Positions 21,147 through 33,052 of a stretch of DNA of 64,000 nt are shown here, in pieces. The stretch's first letter is position 1, and the number at the start of each line of letters is the position of its first letter. Origin of the DNA: Mycocentrospora acerina (Eukaryota > Ascomycota > Dothideomycetes > Pleosporales); the NCBI GenBank assembly GCA_022701365.1, contig JAKUHH010000041.1, forward strand, positions 434,001-498,000. Direction: 5' to 3'. The position numbers were made by a program, and so were the translations under genes. The notes beneath the pieces were generated by a model. It did not search any database, was not told the DNA's origin, and saw only the letters and a list, made by a program, of their open reading frames with translations.

Positions 21147-23025
21147 TCAAGCACCCGCCATGTCTTCACTTTCTTTCTCCAACTGCCTTTCCAAGCTCCC
21201 CATGAGATCCATTCCACTATCTGACGCCGGAGCAGAAGGGTTATCCGCAATAGGCGGCTCAACACTTTCTGGAGCAGATGCAGGCGCCGGCGGCAGCTCA
21301 ACTTCTGGAGGAGGGGGAGGAGGAGGAGGCGAGTGGCTCGAATCTGCAGAAGCAGGAACCAGATCCATAGAGCTCTGCCTGCTGTGATGCATTGAAGGGA
21401 CAGGTGGATCTGGAGAGGATGATGGATCACGTTTGACCTCAGCGACAGAATCTTCTGTCACAACTAAAGGCGTTGATGATGCCGGTGGTGCTGATGGCTC
21501 TGATGGTACGGATGGTACGGATGGCACGGATGGCACTGACGGCGCATCCAACTCAACATCTGCGATTGGCTGTGGTTCCTCTTTAACTTCCGTCGCTGTA
21601 GGTTCGGGAAGAGAGGTGGGCTCTGAGCCAGTAGTGTCCATTGCATCAGCGGCATCAATTGCATCAGCAGGATCAACTGTATCAACTGTATCAACTGGAT
21701 CGATTGCATCGGCGGAATCGATTGCCGGTGCATCGGTGGGCTTGGAGGAAGGAGTCGTTGGCGCCGAGTTATGGTCCATATCTTCGTCCTCCGAACCCTC
21801 TTCACCAGAACCCTCCTCTTCTTCCTCTGCCCCGCCCTCGCCCATTGGCGTGTCTCGATCGGACATATCCACGGATCCGCCATCCTGTTTGATATCGGGA
21901 GGAGCGAGCGCATCACTGCCTGTTTGCGACACCGGTGTCCCTTGCTCCGCAGCTCCCTCGAGAAAGACTACCTTCTTCTTTCCTCTACCGGGACCTGCAC
22001 GCTTCACCTTCTTCTTAGGTGGTGGTGGTCTTCTCCGTGGCGGTGTTTGATGGAGAATATCGTTGGCGACTACGACACCTTCGGCGTTCACAATCCCAAC
22101 TCCCTCCACGACTGTGCCGGGCGCAACAGCGACAGGAACAACTTCAATGGCTTCATCCGTAGGTTGGACCTCTCCCTCTACAGCCAGACCCTCCGGAACT
22201 AGAACCTTGAAGACACTGATATTGCCGTCTGCATCCAACTTTTTAACCTTGGTCTCTCTCATAACCGGCTGCATCTGACCGTTCACATACTGCGAAGGAA
22301 GGCCCTTTCTTCTCTTCGCAAGATACTCGGGCTCAGGTGTTTCCAGGTGTCGTGCAACTTTGATGAACTTTTTGATGGTGAATCCGGTCTGCACATCTTT
22401 GCTCTCTTCTTCCTCATCTTTCATTTCATTGTCGTCTTCAGGTGGAGCAGGAGGCTTGTAAATTCTGCCAGATCGCGCCGCACGAAGTAGTTGTTGAGAG
22501 TGCTCCGGTAACATATGGGAATCCCGTGGCATGGGAAGTTCGGGCCAAGCATCCTTGTCCACTGGTCTGTTGTCACCCGAGTTTGGCCCAATTGTGATTT
22601 CAATTTCCCTATATTGGTTTATAGGAAGACCCTCAAGCACATTGTGCTCAATTTGGCCTCGTCCCGACCTATTGGTCCGGTCTCTATTTCGGAACTAGTC
22701 ATGTCATGTTAGCTTATACTGTCTATCTTGTGATACTAAAGCTGAACTTGGCGCAATCCTTAGAAACTGTAGATTTTGCAATAAGCGCAGGCACCTCCAA
22801 CATCCCTCGCTCTGCATGAACAACACGTGAATGCATTATTTCACGTGTGGGCGCCGTAACGCTTACTCGTTGCCTCTTCCGACGACATCGAACGTTTTTC
22901 ATTCTGCATTTATCGATGAAGAATGGGTGAAATACAGCGCGCATAGGTAAGGATGACAGTGTCGTGCGTTATGGGTGTCCATGCACGGTCGCATCAAAGC
23001 AAAAAGACCAACGTACCGGAGCCAT
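21147..23025 (-). CDS. Acidic, low-complexity, probably nuclear protein with conserved N-terminus
   Basis: Exon 1 (23017-23025, ATG GCT CCG) and exon 2 (21147-22694) give 518 aa beginning MAPFRNRDRTNRSGRGQ. The long exon has no upstream ATG in frame before a clear CTAAC-TAG acceptor, which is why I place the start across a 322-nt intron. The first 130 residues look folded and conserved (EIEITIGPNSGDNRP, PELPMPRDSHMLPEHSQ, GRIYKPPAPP). A basic PPPPKKKVKRAGPGRGKKK cluster around residues 230-250 is a good nuclear signal. The remainder is Asp/Glu-, Pro- and Ser-rich with short repeats (DAIDPVDTVDTVD; SVPSVPSVPSVP). I do not recognise the family; a chromatin or transcription-associated subunit is a guess. 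Confidence 0.62.
22823..22848. repeat. Inverted repeat carrying two CACGTG E-boxes
   Basis: Nine-base perfect arms ACACGTGAA (22823-22831) and TTCACGTGT (22840-22848) flank an 8-nt loop. It lies inside the proposed 322-nt first intron, near the 5' end of the acidic-protein gene. CACGTG is the core site of bHLH factors such as Cbf1; use as a binding site is inference. Confidence 0.5.
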
Positions 23026-23673
23026 GATGAAATACAGCTGCCTTAATGGATGGTACCATGCAGGTCAGATGACTGGGAAAGTGCAGGTTGTGTTTGACGC
23101 GCCTTTACGGGAAGTCGCGATGCGGTGAAGACAGCACACGCGTGCTGGACGCGGAGTTGGCGAGCTGCGACTGCGGCTCGTGCCCGTGCTAAGCTGTGAT
23201 TGGACCGAGTGTCAAGCAGTCTCTTGTAACCAACAAGAGACGGTAGCTTGGGATGTTGACAAAACAACTTACAAGATGGTAGCTTACTTTGAAACTCTGG
23301 ATCAATGGTTATCTCATTAACTTGCTATCTTGGCCCTTCGGAGCATGTGCCGCCACTGATGTGCCCCGCCTTCGACGAGGGATCAAGAAGGACTGCACGA
23401 AGTTTGACACATTGAACAGGGGTTGAGGAAAAGCCTGCAGAGTGATGAAAGATGTACATAAATTTTGATCCATTATCGTACATTCACATTGCGGCTTGCA
23501 ATCATTGTTGTCCCGTCATCCAGCCTAAATATGGTATAGTCTTAAAACAAAAGAGCTTTAGCCTCGAGACGCCGCATGTGCGACTGAATGCACTTGAACG
23601 CCAGAGGAGAGGTCTTGCATCGTTAGTAGACTACTTCGTTAAACACAACTTTACTGCCACATTTGGGCAATTT
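23026..23673. other. Intergenic, 650 bp
   Basis: Upstream region of the acidic-protein gene and 3' flank of ISD11. No supported gene. Confidence 0.45.
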
Positions 23674-24373
23674 TCAATCCCACCTAGAGTACTGTCAGCA
23701 GTGCACATGGAACAAAGAGGAGCTGCACAACACACCCTTGATCTTTCTGTCGGACAATGTCCCCCTCATTACCCGTCTGCTTCCCTGTCTTCCCGCCTTC
23801 CACTACCAACCGGTCGATCTGGTAGAACTGGCTTATGACGGTTTGCCTCTGTCAATCCAAATCAGCTTTCTGTACTCTCAAACGTATACCGGGTTGTGTT
23901 CCGTGGTTTCTGACGGTCCATGTCCCTGATTTCAAGACTATGGTTCTCCCATCTATCCTTCGTGCCTCTAGTCATTCGCAAACGCACCTTGAGCATCTGC
24001 AACTCCTTCTGTCCCTTCTGCAGGAGATCTCGAACACTTTCATCTCCAGTCGCACTTTTGTGTTCCCGGAAAGCATCGCGCGTCCTCCGTCTGGCGTACT
24101 CGCGAAAATTGTAGGCGGCGAATTGACTGCTTTGGCGTAATAGCGACCTATACTGCAGAGGAACAAGTCAGCATACGATGTCGCATAGGCCTAATTGCTT
24201 GGGAAATGCTTGTAGTCCTCATGCGATGCGTGTCGTGAAACGGTACAGCATGGACTGCAACTTGTATGGTCGCGGAGGTGCTGCGGCGGTGGTGGCGGGG
24301 ACGGAAGATGAACACGTACAAGTGAGCGCACTTTGTAGGATGTGTCACCCTTGGCGGCTTGTGCTAAGGACAT
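23674..24373 (-). CDS. ISD11: ISD11/LYRM4, Fe-S cluster assembly LYR-motif protein
   Basis: Four small exons on the minus strand (24320-24373, 23988-24152, 23736-23848, 23674-23683) with introns of 167, 139 and 52 nt give 113 aa. The LYR tripeptide is split by intron 1: exon 1 ends KVRSL and exon 2 begins YRSLLRQSSQFAAYNFRE. Then follow YARRRTRDAFREHK and, across intron 2, LQMLK joined to RQTVISQFYQ and LVVEGGKTG. A 10-nt last exon supplies the terminal GWD. Isd11 is the matrix partner that stabilises cysteine desulfurase Nfs1 for iron-sulfur cluster synthesis, together with acyl carrier protein. Length fits the family. If intron 3 were retained, translation would run 16 codons further to a TAG at 23684. 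Confidence 0.88.
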
Positions 24374-24826
24374 GTTGGCAGAGTGGAGGAATAGAAAGTG
24401 GAGATGGTTCTTTGCGCGGGTGAGCGAACGATTGTCAGTGATGGATTATATCATAGGGTTTGATGCGCGGAAAGTCCGAGCTTCGGTGGGCGGAGATGCC
24501 TCCCGAGGGTCCAGACATGCACGCCATGGGCGGGGGAATTTCACAGGGCCGTATTTGTTGCATATTCGTCAATGCTCATTTGATGCTAAGAATTGTCCCC
24601 TGAAAATATTATACACTGAATTGCGCTTTTCGCACCCTCTTTGGGTATACATATGGTCGTACAGTACTCCAAAACTCCCTGACTCCGTTGCGTGTACTCC
24701 GCCCTATGTAGTGAGCACCGCTCGCAAGATTTATTTCGCATTAAGAAGTAAAGATACGGTACTCAAGTTGACAAGTCAGTTACTGTAATAGTAAGCGGGA
24801 AGGGCAGCGCATAATCTCAAACCCTA
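24374..24826. other. Intergenic, 450 bp
   Basis: Promoter of ISD11 and 3' flank of the SF3A1 gene. No supported gene. Confidence 0.45.
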
Positions 24827-26411
24827 TCATTGCCTGTGCTTCTCTTGAATTCTCCGCAGTTGCTCTTGTACGTTCATAGACTGCATCTGTTGAAGGCGAA
24901 CAGCATCTTTAGCTGGGTCCGGCTGCCCATCATACGACATTGCTGCCCTCTTTCTTCGAGCATCTTCTTCGGCAGAGATAGGCTGGCCGGTCGCGCCATC
25001 GTAGATATCGTCGCGTTGGCTAGCAAAACGCTTAAGGTTGTTTGCGACATCCGCGGTATTGATTGTGGTCGAGTATCGAGCCTCGGCCTTATCGCGTTGC
25101 TCTTTCCAGCGTGGATCGAGCAGTTCGACTAGCAGCAGATGTTAGTAAAAGCATTCATAACAGAAAAACGTGGAACTCACTTCGAATGTGCTCTTCCATT
25201 TCGTTCGCAGGGATATTCTGCTTGCAGTTAGGGCACACTGCCATGTGTGCGCTGGCCTTCTTCGCAGCTGTGCGGGGAACATAGTCTGTGACAATGCGAC
25301 CAGGCGCTCCTCTAGCTGCAGCCATTGCGCGAGCCCTTTGCTCATTCTCCACCTCGCGCTCCCTTGCCAATCGTGCCGAGTCCTCCTCGCGCACTCGTTG
25401 TGCCGCTGGCATGTAATCGTTAGGAGGTGCGTATGCCGGATAGAAGGGCTGGACGGGCGGTGCTGCCGGAGCGTAATTCTGTTGGAGCGGAATCGACTGC
25501 TGCGACACGTTGTAGTAAGTGTTCTCGTCCGGCATGGCCTCTTCAAGACGCCTTGTTGACAGCGATACCATGGCCTTCTGTTCGAGCGATTGAGACTGCA
25601 GATCATTCAGAAGTGCGGGTGCCGGAAGATCTGCTGCGTCATCGGCCTCGTCAAACAAGACAGTCGCAATAACTGCAAAGTCGTGCCAATCAATTGTAGC
25701 GTACTCCTTCTTCTCATCCTCGGCTTTCTTCTCCTCCTTCTCTTTCTGAGCCGTCACGTATCTGACATATTCAGCGCGCTGCTTTGCTCGATCAAGGACA
25801 TGGAATCTGTTCTTGATGTTGTGCTGCAGTTCCTCGATGCGCGCCTCGACAGTTTGGTCTTCCTCGAGCAATACTTTGTACTGATCGACAAGCGATCGGA
25901 AGAATTGGAAGAAGCTGTGGTTCGGTCGGAGAAAGTCAAACTGGAAGTTACCAGACTCGCGGTTCCGCAGCTCCTTCAGCCAGTTCTCGCCGACGCGCGC
26001 CGTATACAACGCGGTCAGCTTCACCACCTCGAGATCCTTAGCACTGATATTGGGCATACGTGCAGAAAATCGGAAGCTGACGGGCTCGGGGGGTCCCTTG
26101 GGCGTGTTATCTACGACTGGTTGCGCGCTTTTGCTGGAAGGCCCGTTGCCCTCTTTCAGCTGCTGGAGGTACCAAAGGAAATATGGGTTGTACGGGTCGC
26201 CCTCGATTACAAACTGCAGGTTGCTCTTTGGGTCACTGGCGACGCGCCGTTGCATGTCGGGCAACTTGGAGTCGCCCCTACGGTTGATGAAGTCTGCGGT
26301 TTTGGCGACATTCTCGCGTACGTTCGGCGGAGGTATGACGAGGTCGGAGGGCGGTTTTACGCTGAGCTCGTAGGCGCCAGAAGCAGGTCCATCGCCGTTG
26401 GAAGCAGCCAT
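24827..26411 (-). CDS. Splicing factor 3A subunit 1 (SF3A1/Prp21), SURP-module protein
   Basis: Exons 25181-26411 and 24827-25128 (52-nt intron) give 510 aa from MAASNGDG. A U2 snRNP component of the pre-spliceosome. Two SURP modules are visible: about residues 35-85 (TADFINRRGD, GDPYNPYFLWYLQQ) and about 140-190 (ALYTARVGENWLKEL, NHSFFQFFRSLVDQY). A charged coiled-coil region with KEKEEKKAEDEKKEY follows, then a CPNCKQNIP zinc-like knuckle continuing into EEHIRIELLDPRWKEQR, a strongly conserved SF3A1 segment restored by the splice. It lacks the C-terminal ubiquitin-like domain of animal SF3A1, as fungal forms usually do. An open extension to 26516 is probably leader. Confidence 0.92.
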
Positions 26412-26979
26412 CGCGTTGTGTTTGGTGTTGCTGTTAGCGGCAGAGGTTCTGAAAGACAAGCTCCAGTTAGCCTCCGTCGGTGCAGGGCCAGCTTTTGCCC
26501 GGGCGATCAGTAGCACGTGACTGTGTGATTAACGGTACCCTTGCATGAAGCACTCGGCGCAACAGTAGACGCGCCGCGGCTCGCCATGGCCGCTGTCAGG
26601 CGCAATTACACTTCACTGTGCTAGGAATGTCTTTGCCATGTCGTCATAAACACGTCCATCTGCCAGGCACTCAGCTGTGATAACGCCGTTGCTTATTGCT
26701 ATCCACATGTGCTCCTGCAGCGACGCAGCTCGCTAATCCTGTCTGGGTGCAAGCGCCCGCCAGAACGACACCTTTCCATCTCTCCTGGCGGGACCCTTTA
26801 ACTCCCCTGGCTGTTCAAGAGCGCAGCAACGCCCCCTCCCCTGTCTTCTCTCCCATTTTGCAATTGCATCTCTTTCTTCCTTCTTACTTTCTTTAACTTG
26901 TGCTTCGTCGTAGCTGGGAAAGCCCTAGTGATTCCCGTTACCTTCTTGGAGCTTGTCCTGCACTCGCAGCATTCCCATC
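26412..26979. other. Divergent promoter region between SF3A1 and PMT1 genes
   Basis: 568 bp between starts. A pyrimidine-rich tract (about 26830-26897) lies upstream of the PMT gene, a common feature of fungal promoters. No other gene. Confidence 0.5.
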
Positions 26980-29900
26980 ATGGCGAGTCAGACAACCTCG
27001 AACCAGTACTTGGGTGGGAAGCTCAACACCCGTCGATCGGGAAAGTCGCCTTCTCGATCCCCGTCACGCTCGCCATCACGGTCACCAGCACGCTCGCCTG
27101 CGTCGAACGGACGTAAGCAACAACAACAACAGCAGGTGCAGAAGCCCACAGGCTACGCGTCCCAGGGAGTCAAGGACAATGATATCTTCAAGCTACCAGG
27201 CTCGGACTGGCAGTTGCTGGCAGGATTGACCCTCATCGCCTCTCTCGTGCGCTTATTCAGGATCTCTCAGCCCAGCAGCGTCGTCTTTGATGAGGTTCAG
27301 TAAGTTCTCTCGGTCAGAGATCTCCCCCGGATACAAAGCTAACACTGCGCTCAGCTTCGGTGGATTCGCCTCCAAATACATCAAGGGCAAGTTTTTCATG
27401 GACGTTCACCCGCCGCTCGCAAAGCTACTCATTACACTGGCTGGATGGTTGGGTGGCTTTGACGGCAACTTTGACTTCAAGGACATTGGCAAGGACTACC
27501 TGGAGCCGGGTGTTCCCTATGTCACCATGCGCCTGCTACCTGCCATCTGTGGTATCCTGACCATTCCCACCATGTTCTTGACTCTCAAAGCTGCGGGCTG
27601 TCGCACGACTACAGCAGCGTTGGGAGCGGGATTGGTCATCTTTGGTGAGACTTGCGCTTCTATGGCGATTTGAAGCACGCGCTGACCATAACCAGATAAC
27701 GCGCTCGTAACCCAGTCTCGTCTGATTCTCCTCGACTCGCCCCTCATCATATTCACAGCAGTCACTGCTCTTGCATGGACAAGCTTCACGAATCAGCATG
27801 AACAGGGCCCCGCAAAAGCTTTCCAGCCTTCTTGGTGGTTTTGGCTGGTGGCAACTGGCGTCGGTCTTGGGGCAACTGTCAGTGTTAAATGGGTTGGCCT
27901 GTTCACAATTGCCTGGGTTGGCAGCTTGACACTATTGCAACTGTGGGTTCTACTCGGAGATTCCAAGACAGTGACTCCCCGGTTGTGGTTCAAGCATTTC
28001 TTTGCTCGCCTGTTCTGCTTGGTCGTTATCCCAGTGTCATTCTACATGGCCATGTTTGGAATCCACTTCATCTGCCTGGTCAATCCCGGTGAGGGCGATG
28101 GCTTCATGTCCTCCGAGTTCCAAGCCACCTTGAATTCCAAGGGCATGCAAGATGTCCCAGCCGACGTTGCGTTTGGAAGTCGTGTCTCTCTCCGTCACTG
28201 GAACACGCAGGGCGGTTACTTACACTCGCATAGCCACATGTATCCTACCGGCAGCAAGCAGCAGCAAATCACTCTATACCCACACAAGGACGAAAATAAC
28301 ATCTGGATCATGGAGAACCAGACTCTTCCAATTATGCCAGAATCTTACACTGGTCCTAACCTTACCAGCCCAACAGCCTGGGATACATTTGGCCCGCACT
28401 TCATCGAGGATGGCGCTGTAGTTAGGCTGTACCACATCACAAGTGATCGACGCCTTCACTCGCATGATGTCCGCGCACCTGTTACCGAGGCTGATTGGCA
28501 AAACGAGGTCTCTGCTTACGGTTACGAAGGCTTTTCTGGTGACGCCAATGATCTTTTCCGCATAGAGATTATCAAATCCAAGTCTGATGGAGCCGTGGCC
28601 AAGAAGCGTGTTCGAACTATTCAGACCAAATTCAAGCTTGTTCACGTCATGACTGGTTGTGTACTTTTCTCTCATAAGGTCAAACTTCCTGATTGGGGAT
28701 TCGAGCAGCAAGAAGTCACCTGCGCCCGCGGTGGTACTCTCCCTAACAGCATTTGGTACATCGAAGGCAACGTCCACCCTCTGATGAAGGTAAATACAGC
28801 AAGACTTTTTATTTTTAAGTAATACACATTCTAACAATGCTTATAGGAAGACGCAGAACGTGTGAACTACCGCAATCCCGGTTTCCTTGGAAAGTTTTGG
28901 GAGTTGCAGAAGGTCATGTGGACCACAAACGCTGGCCTTGTTGAATCGCATGCTTGGGATTCGCGTCCTCCTTCTTGGCCCATTCTCCGCCGAGGTATTA
29001 ACTTTTGGGGCAAGCATCACCGACAAATTTATCTCATCGGAAACCCAGGTTAGTTCGTATTCAAACTGTATGAGAGATATACACTGACTTGGTCTCTCAA
29101 CATGTAGTCATTTGGTGGAGCACTACTGCACTCATTGGGCTTTATATTGCCATCAAGGCACTTGCCGTTCTTCGATGGCAGCGCGGCTTCAACGATTACA
29201 ACAACGTCACGTTCAAGCGATTCGATTATGAGGTCGGCATGAGCATCCTCGGATGGGCTTTCCACTACTTTCCCTTTTACCTCATGGCACGTCAATTGTT
29301 TCTACACCACTACCTGCCAGCACTCTATTTCGCCATTCTCGCACTCTGCCAGATATTCGATTTCGTGAGCTATCGCTTCAGCGTCTTTGGACTGAAGCAG
29401 TATCCAGCGGTTGGCCAAGCAGCAGCTGTTGGGTTCTTGGCAATCGCAATCACCGTATTCACAGTCTATTCTCCCCTTGCATACGGAAACGTGTGGACCA
29501 AAGACCAGTGCAGTGCTGTCAAACTCTTCGACAAGTGGGACTGGGACTGCAACAACTTCCTCGACTCAGTAGGTGTTTCAGGAATATTCTGCTCGTTGTT
29601 CATCACTAACTTCTATTCAGTACGAAGCTTACAATTCCCTACCCGCTGAGGTCGCATCCATCTCCGCGACACCTTCACCCGTGGCACCACCGCCCGCAGT
29701 CGCTCCTGTAGCTAAGCAAGATGAGGTGGAGACTAAGGAAGATGAGGCAAAGCCCGAGATTATATCAGTGGAAGCCGCCGTCTCGGCGATCCCGTCGGAT
29801 ATTCCCCAAGACCTGCCTGTTCTATCTAAAGAAGAGCGTGTCGAATACCGTGACGAAAATGGCCGTATTCTTAACGAAGCAGAAGTTTCAGCGCTCGCCG

Positions 29901-30208
29901 GCCAAGTCAGTTTCAAGACCCGTTACGAGACCCGAACACGCATTGTTGATGCTCAAGGAAACGAAATATACGAAGGACTTGTCGAGGCTCATAGTGATGA
30001 AGCTCAGGGTGTTGCACCCCCTCATCCTGAGGTCGAGGGCCAAAACCCTGAGACTCAGACAGAGGAAAATGGCGAAGTAGAAGTCAGCGACGTACCGGTC
30101 ACTGTTGAAGTTGGCGAGGACCAAGAGAAGGAGAAGAGTGTCGAGAATGAAAATTTGAATCGGGATGCTCAGCCTGCCAGCGAGGTTCTAGCAGCGACGC
30201 AGGAGTAA
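26980..30208 (+). CDS. PMT1: Dolichyl-phosphate-mannose--protein O-mannosyltransferase, PMT1 subfamily
   Basis: Six exons (26980-27299, 27355-27644, 27696-28789, 28847-29048, 29108-29568, 29621-30208) give 984 aa. The ER multispanning enzyme transfers mannose from Dol-P-Man to Ser/Thr of secretory proteins; PMT1-type enzymes usually pair with PMT2-type. Seen: DEVHFGGFASKYIKG with the loop-1 acidic residues, FMDVHPPLAKLLI, VSVKWVGLFT, then MIR-domain motifs (LRHWNTQGGYLHSHSHMYP, YHITSDRRLHSHDV, GFEQQEVTC) and the C-terminal membrane block (YLMARQLFLHHYLPALYF). The C-terminal tail with YRDENGRILNEAEV and RYETRTRIVDAQGNEI resembles fungal PMT1 tails rather than PMT2 or PMT4. The cytosolic N-terminus has SPSRSPSRSPSRSPAR repeats. 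Confidence 0.92.
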
Positions 30209-31639
30209 TGCCGCGCCTTAGAGTGGTTTGACTGACGGCCGACGAAATTTTCTTACTTTTATAATTTCCCCGCTCACAGAAATGCTGTGTCTTTCTTTGA
30301 TTCTTTCTTCTGTATTATAGGGTAGCGGGCGGAGAAGCGGCGCTGGATATGGTGGTCAACTCGGATGTCAGGGGGTGGGGTGTACTTCTTGGCCCGTATT
30401 GTGCTCTGGAATAATACGTTCCACTCTTGCAAATATGTCTGCGACGGTTTCCTTATGTCAGGCCTGATACTACGACACGTTGCTGCATCAAACATATTCT
30501 TTTCGTTATTATCAGTTGTCATATGTGACGAAAAGTACGTGTTGCAGTAGAGACTTGAAGATTTGAATTTCCACTTCTACAATCTGTCAAAGTACTTTGT
30601 TCCTCACCTCACCTGCACTTTTAGAATCTGTTCATTTTGCAAAAACGTTTCAAAAAGCTGTTCCTACTGCGGCCACATCTAGTCTTTACTCCCTCTCATA
30701 GAATAACATCGGTAGGTAAACCCGGATCACAATACATTCACTGAATGTTACACGGGTAGGTTGTCAGATCGCTTGCGCCGAGCAGTTCCTGACGAGTGTT
30801 CTGAATCACATGTAGAACAAGGTTCAACAGAAGGTAGTCTACATTTGGTACTGAACGCATCGAAGAAACCCAATGCCATCCAATGAGAAAAAGTAGACAG
30901 CGCCCTGAGAGGATCGCACTGGACACTAGATTAGAGTATGACTTGGCAGGGGTCGAGACAATTCTGTGGCTTGTCCCCTGCGTTTATCAATAGGACCACA
31001 ATGGAAAAGTGGGCGTGATCGCCACATTGTAGGTAGCATTGTAGTGAAGACGAATTCTTCAGTGCGGAGTATCTCATGGTCGAGAACCGGTGAAAGGTGC
31101 AATGGCAGAAACTGGGTCTTCCGATGACAAGATTTTCGACGAATAATTTAGAAATGGCACTGAGTAGTCATCTCAATCATTAATTTATCTAAAGATGTGT
31201 CGATCGCTTAGTGGAGCTTGTACTGTTTTTCTTTCTTTTTGTCTCGTGAGAGACAGGGAGCGAGTCGTAAGAGCTTGCCCCAAAGCTCACATCCCAGTCT
31301 GACTACATGGAGTACCTAAAAACCTCTCCCAAAGTTTTTCGAAGCCGATGGACGGCCCGACTGAACTTAAAAAATCTAGGGACCATGACGTCAATTCAAA
31401 CAAGCTATGCCTCGAGCTTCTAAAACCCTAACCAAGAACGAGGATCCGCGCGAAACCTGGAAATTACCGATGCCGAAAGTTCTAGATGCAACGTGTGTTG
31501 TGGCGAACATTCATTAGCCACAGACCTCATCTCCGATGCGCCTATTAAATAAGCCTGCTTGCGATCGGCTTCGAGACCTTTTGAAGAGCATTGAAAGAGC
31601 GATATCAAAAAATCAACAAAGTATCACACACGACTCGAA
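30209..31639. other. Intergenic, 1.4 kb
   Basis: AT-leaning DNA with only short open frames on both strands. I see no supported gene or RNA. Confidence 0.45.
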
Positions 31640-32086
31640 ATGGCCTGTTTGGATGGCAATCAATGCTGTTCCCGCACGTCCCACACGCGCACAACATCCC
31701 CGCACCACACCCCAAATCAAACAGTACATGGTATCCATACTACTGCCACCACTAACGTCGTATTCATCGTAACCGACGTCTGCTACCCGAGCGCGTCCGA
31801 TTTCTCCAGCGACAAAGGCATCACGACTATAGACTCTGTGCACAGCACAAAGAGAGCAGCCAATGCTCGCGCAAAGAAACTCATCTACGATGTTGGTAAC
31901 TGTAACGTTGACCTCGACAAGATCATTGAGCAAGTAAGGAATGGAATGTATACCGGGATTGGTGTTGGAGGAGACGACACACCATTTGACGGACGCTGTT
32001 ATGCGCGCAAATGTGAAGTTGAGAGCTGGACTGTAGACGAGGAAGAGGAGTCCGGGAGTGTAGAAAACGACATGGATATAGGATGA
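31640..32086 (+). CDS. Small hypothetical protein
   Basis: Single exon of 148 aa from an ATG in good context (gaaATGG). I do not recognise the family. The first 40 residues are His/Thr/Pro-rich and may be non-native (a later or spliced start is possible). From about residue 40 the sequence looks folded: VVFIVTDVCYPSASDF, KGITTIDSVHSTKRAANARAKKLIYDV, DKIIEQVRNGMYTGIGVGGDD, ending with WTVDEEEE and an acidic tail. It has no signal peptide or membrane helix. It is isolated in a 2.8 kb gene-poor interval. Confidence 0.45.
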   Translation: MACLDGNQCCSRTSHTRTTSPHHTPNQTVHGIHTTATTNVVFIVTDVCYPSASDFSSDKGITTIDSVHSTKRAANARAKKLIYDVGNCNVDLDKIIEQVRNGMYTGIGVGGDDTPFDGRCYARKCEVESWTVDEEEESGSVENDMDIG

Positions 32087-33052
32087 GAAACTATATGCAA
32101 GATGATGAGTTGGAAAGGTGAGACGTTGAAGAGGTGGGACGATGAGAAAATGTACGCAATTGGATAAGATGGCAAGACTACATCGACTAAAGCCAGGAGG
32201 CTACACGCTGGCCATTAGATTTTTTCGTCAACTGGAACTATAACTCGATATCTTTCTTTTCGAGAAGCCGAAATATTCGTCGAACGCTTTTACGCCTGTA
32301 TCAAGTGCGGACTGATACCCCGTTGGAAACGTGTTTTCTCTGAGACTTACCATGGACACTTCTGTTACCTTTCCAGGACATCCGAGGTCGCTTGGACCGC
32401 TACAACACTCGCGGATAGAATCACGATTGCACAATCGCTACTTGGAAATCTTGTTTTCTCGCAACGTAGGAGTAGGTTGGTATTTGTTACAACCACAAAA
32501 CGGTTGAGATCATTTTGGATCACAGATGTCACGCCTCTATGAACTTTCCAGTCGTATTCATTTGATTGCTTTTGAAGACTGCAGGGTAATGGTATTCTTG
32601 TAAGAGAGATCGAATTCCTTAGTTGTTTGTTGTCATTCGCCTTTTGTACGTCTCGTTTGTTAGTTGTTCAATATATCGAGTTTTCTTATTGCGAGTCCAT
32701 ACATCGTAGATACCCCTGCTTGCCATTATAGGCTTTTCATTTTAGTTTTTGATCAAGCGATTTCTCTAGGAACTTGGTGGCCTCGCGATAGGTAGTCGGC
32801 ATATCCGATATAAACAGTAAGTATAAGAATCTTCCCATGGGAACTTAACGAGCAATGAACAGGAGCAGATGGAGTAAACAAGGCGCTCTGATTTTTGAAC
32901 GGACCTAATTCCGTACAATCTCCGTCAGTCCTCGCCCTGTTGCTCTGCTGTCAAACTACGTCATCACACATGAGAAGTAAGAGCATCATCACCATTCAAC
33001 TCAACCCTAACATCCCCACTCACCATAGCTTCCAACTCACCCCACAGCAAAA
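32087..33052. other. Intergenic, 970 bp
   Basis: Contains a minus-strand 68-codon frame at 32228-32434 with a short Cys-rich start that I could not support as a gene. The right end is the promoter of the aldolase-family gene. Confidence 0.4.

Noticed and set aside
21433..22050. 205-codon plus-strand Ser/Gly/Thr-rich frame
   Set aside because: Antisense to the low-complexity half of the acidic protein; repeats on one strand create repeats on the other.
25590..26513. 307-codon plus-strand open frame
   Set aside because: Exactly antisense to the SURP domains of SF3A1, with no family resemblance.
30274..30522. Minus-strand 82-codon frame
   Set aside because: Lies in the 3' flank of PMT1, without recognisable motifs or clear coding bias.
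32228..32434. Minus-strand 68-codon frame with four Cys near its start, considered as a small secreted protein
   Set aside because: No signal peptide, too few Cys for a paired pattern, and GTAAG-like donors inside without a convincing upstream exon.
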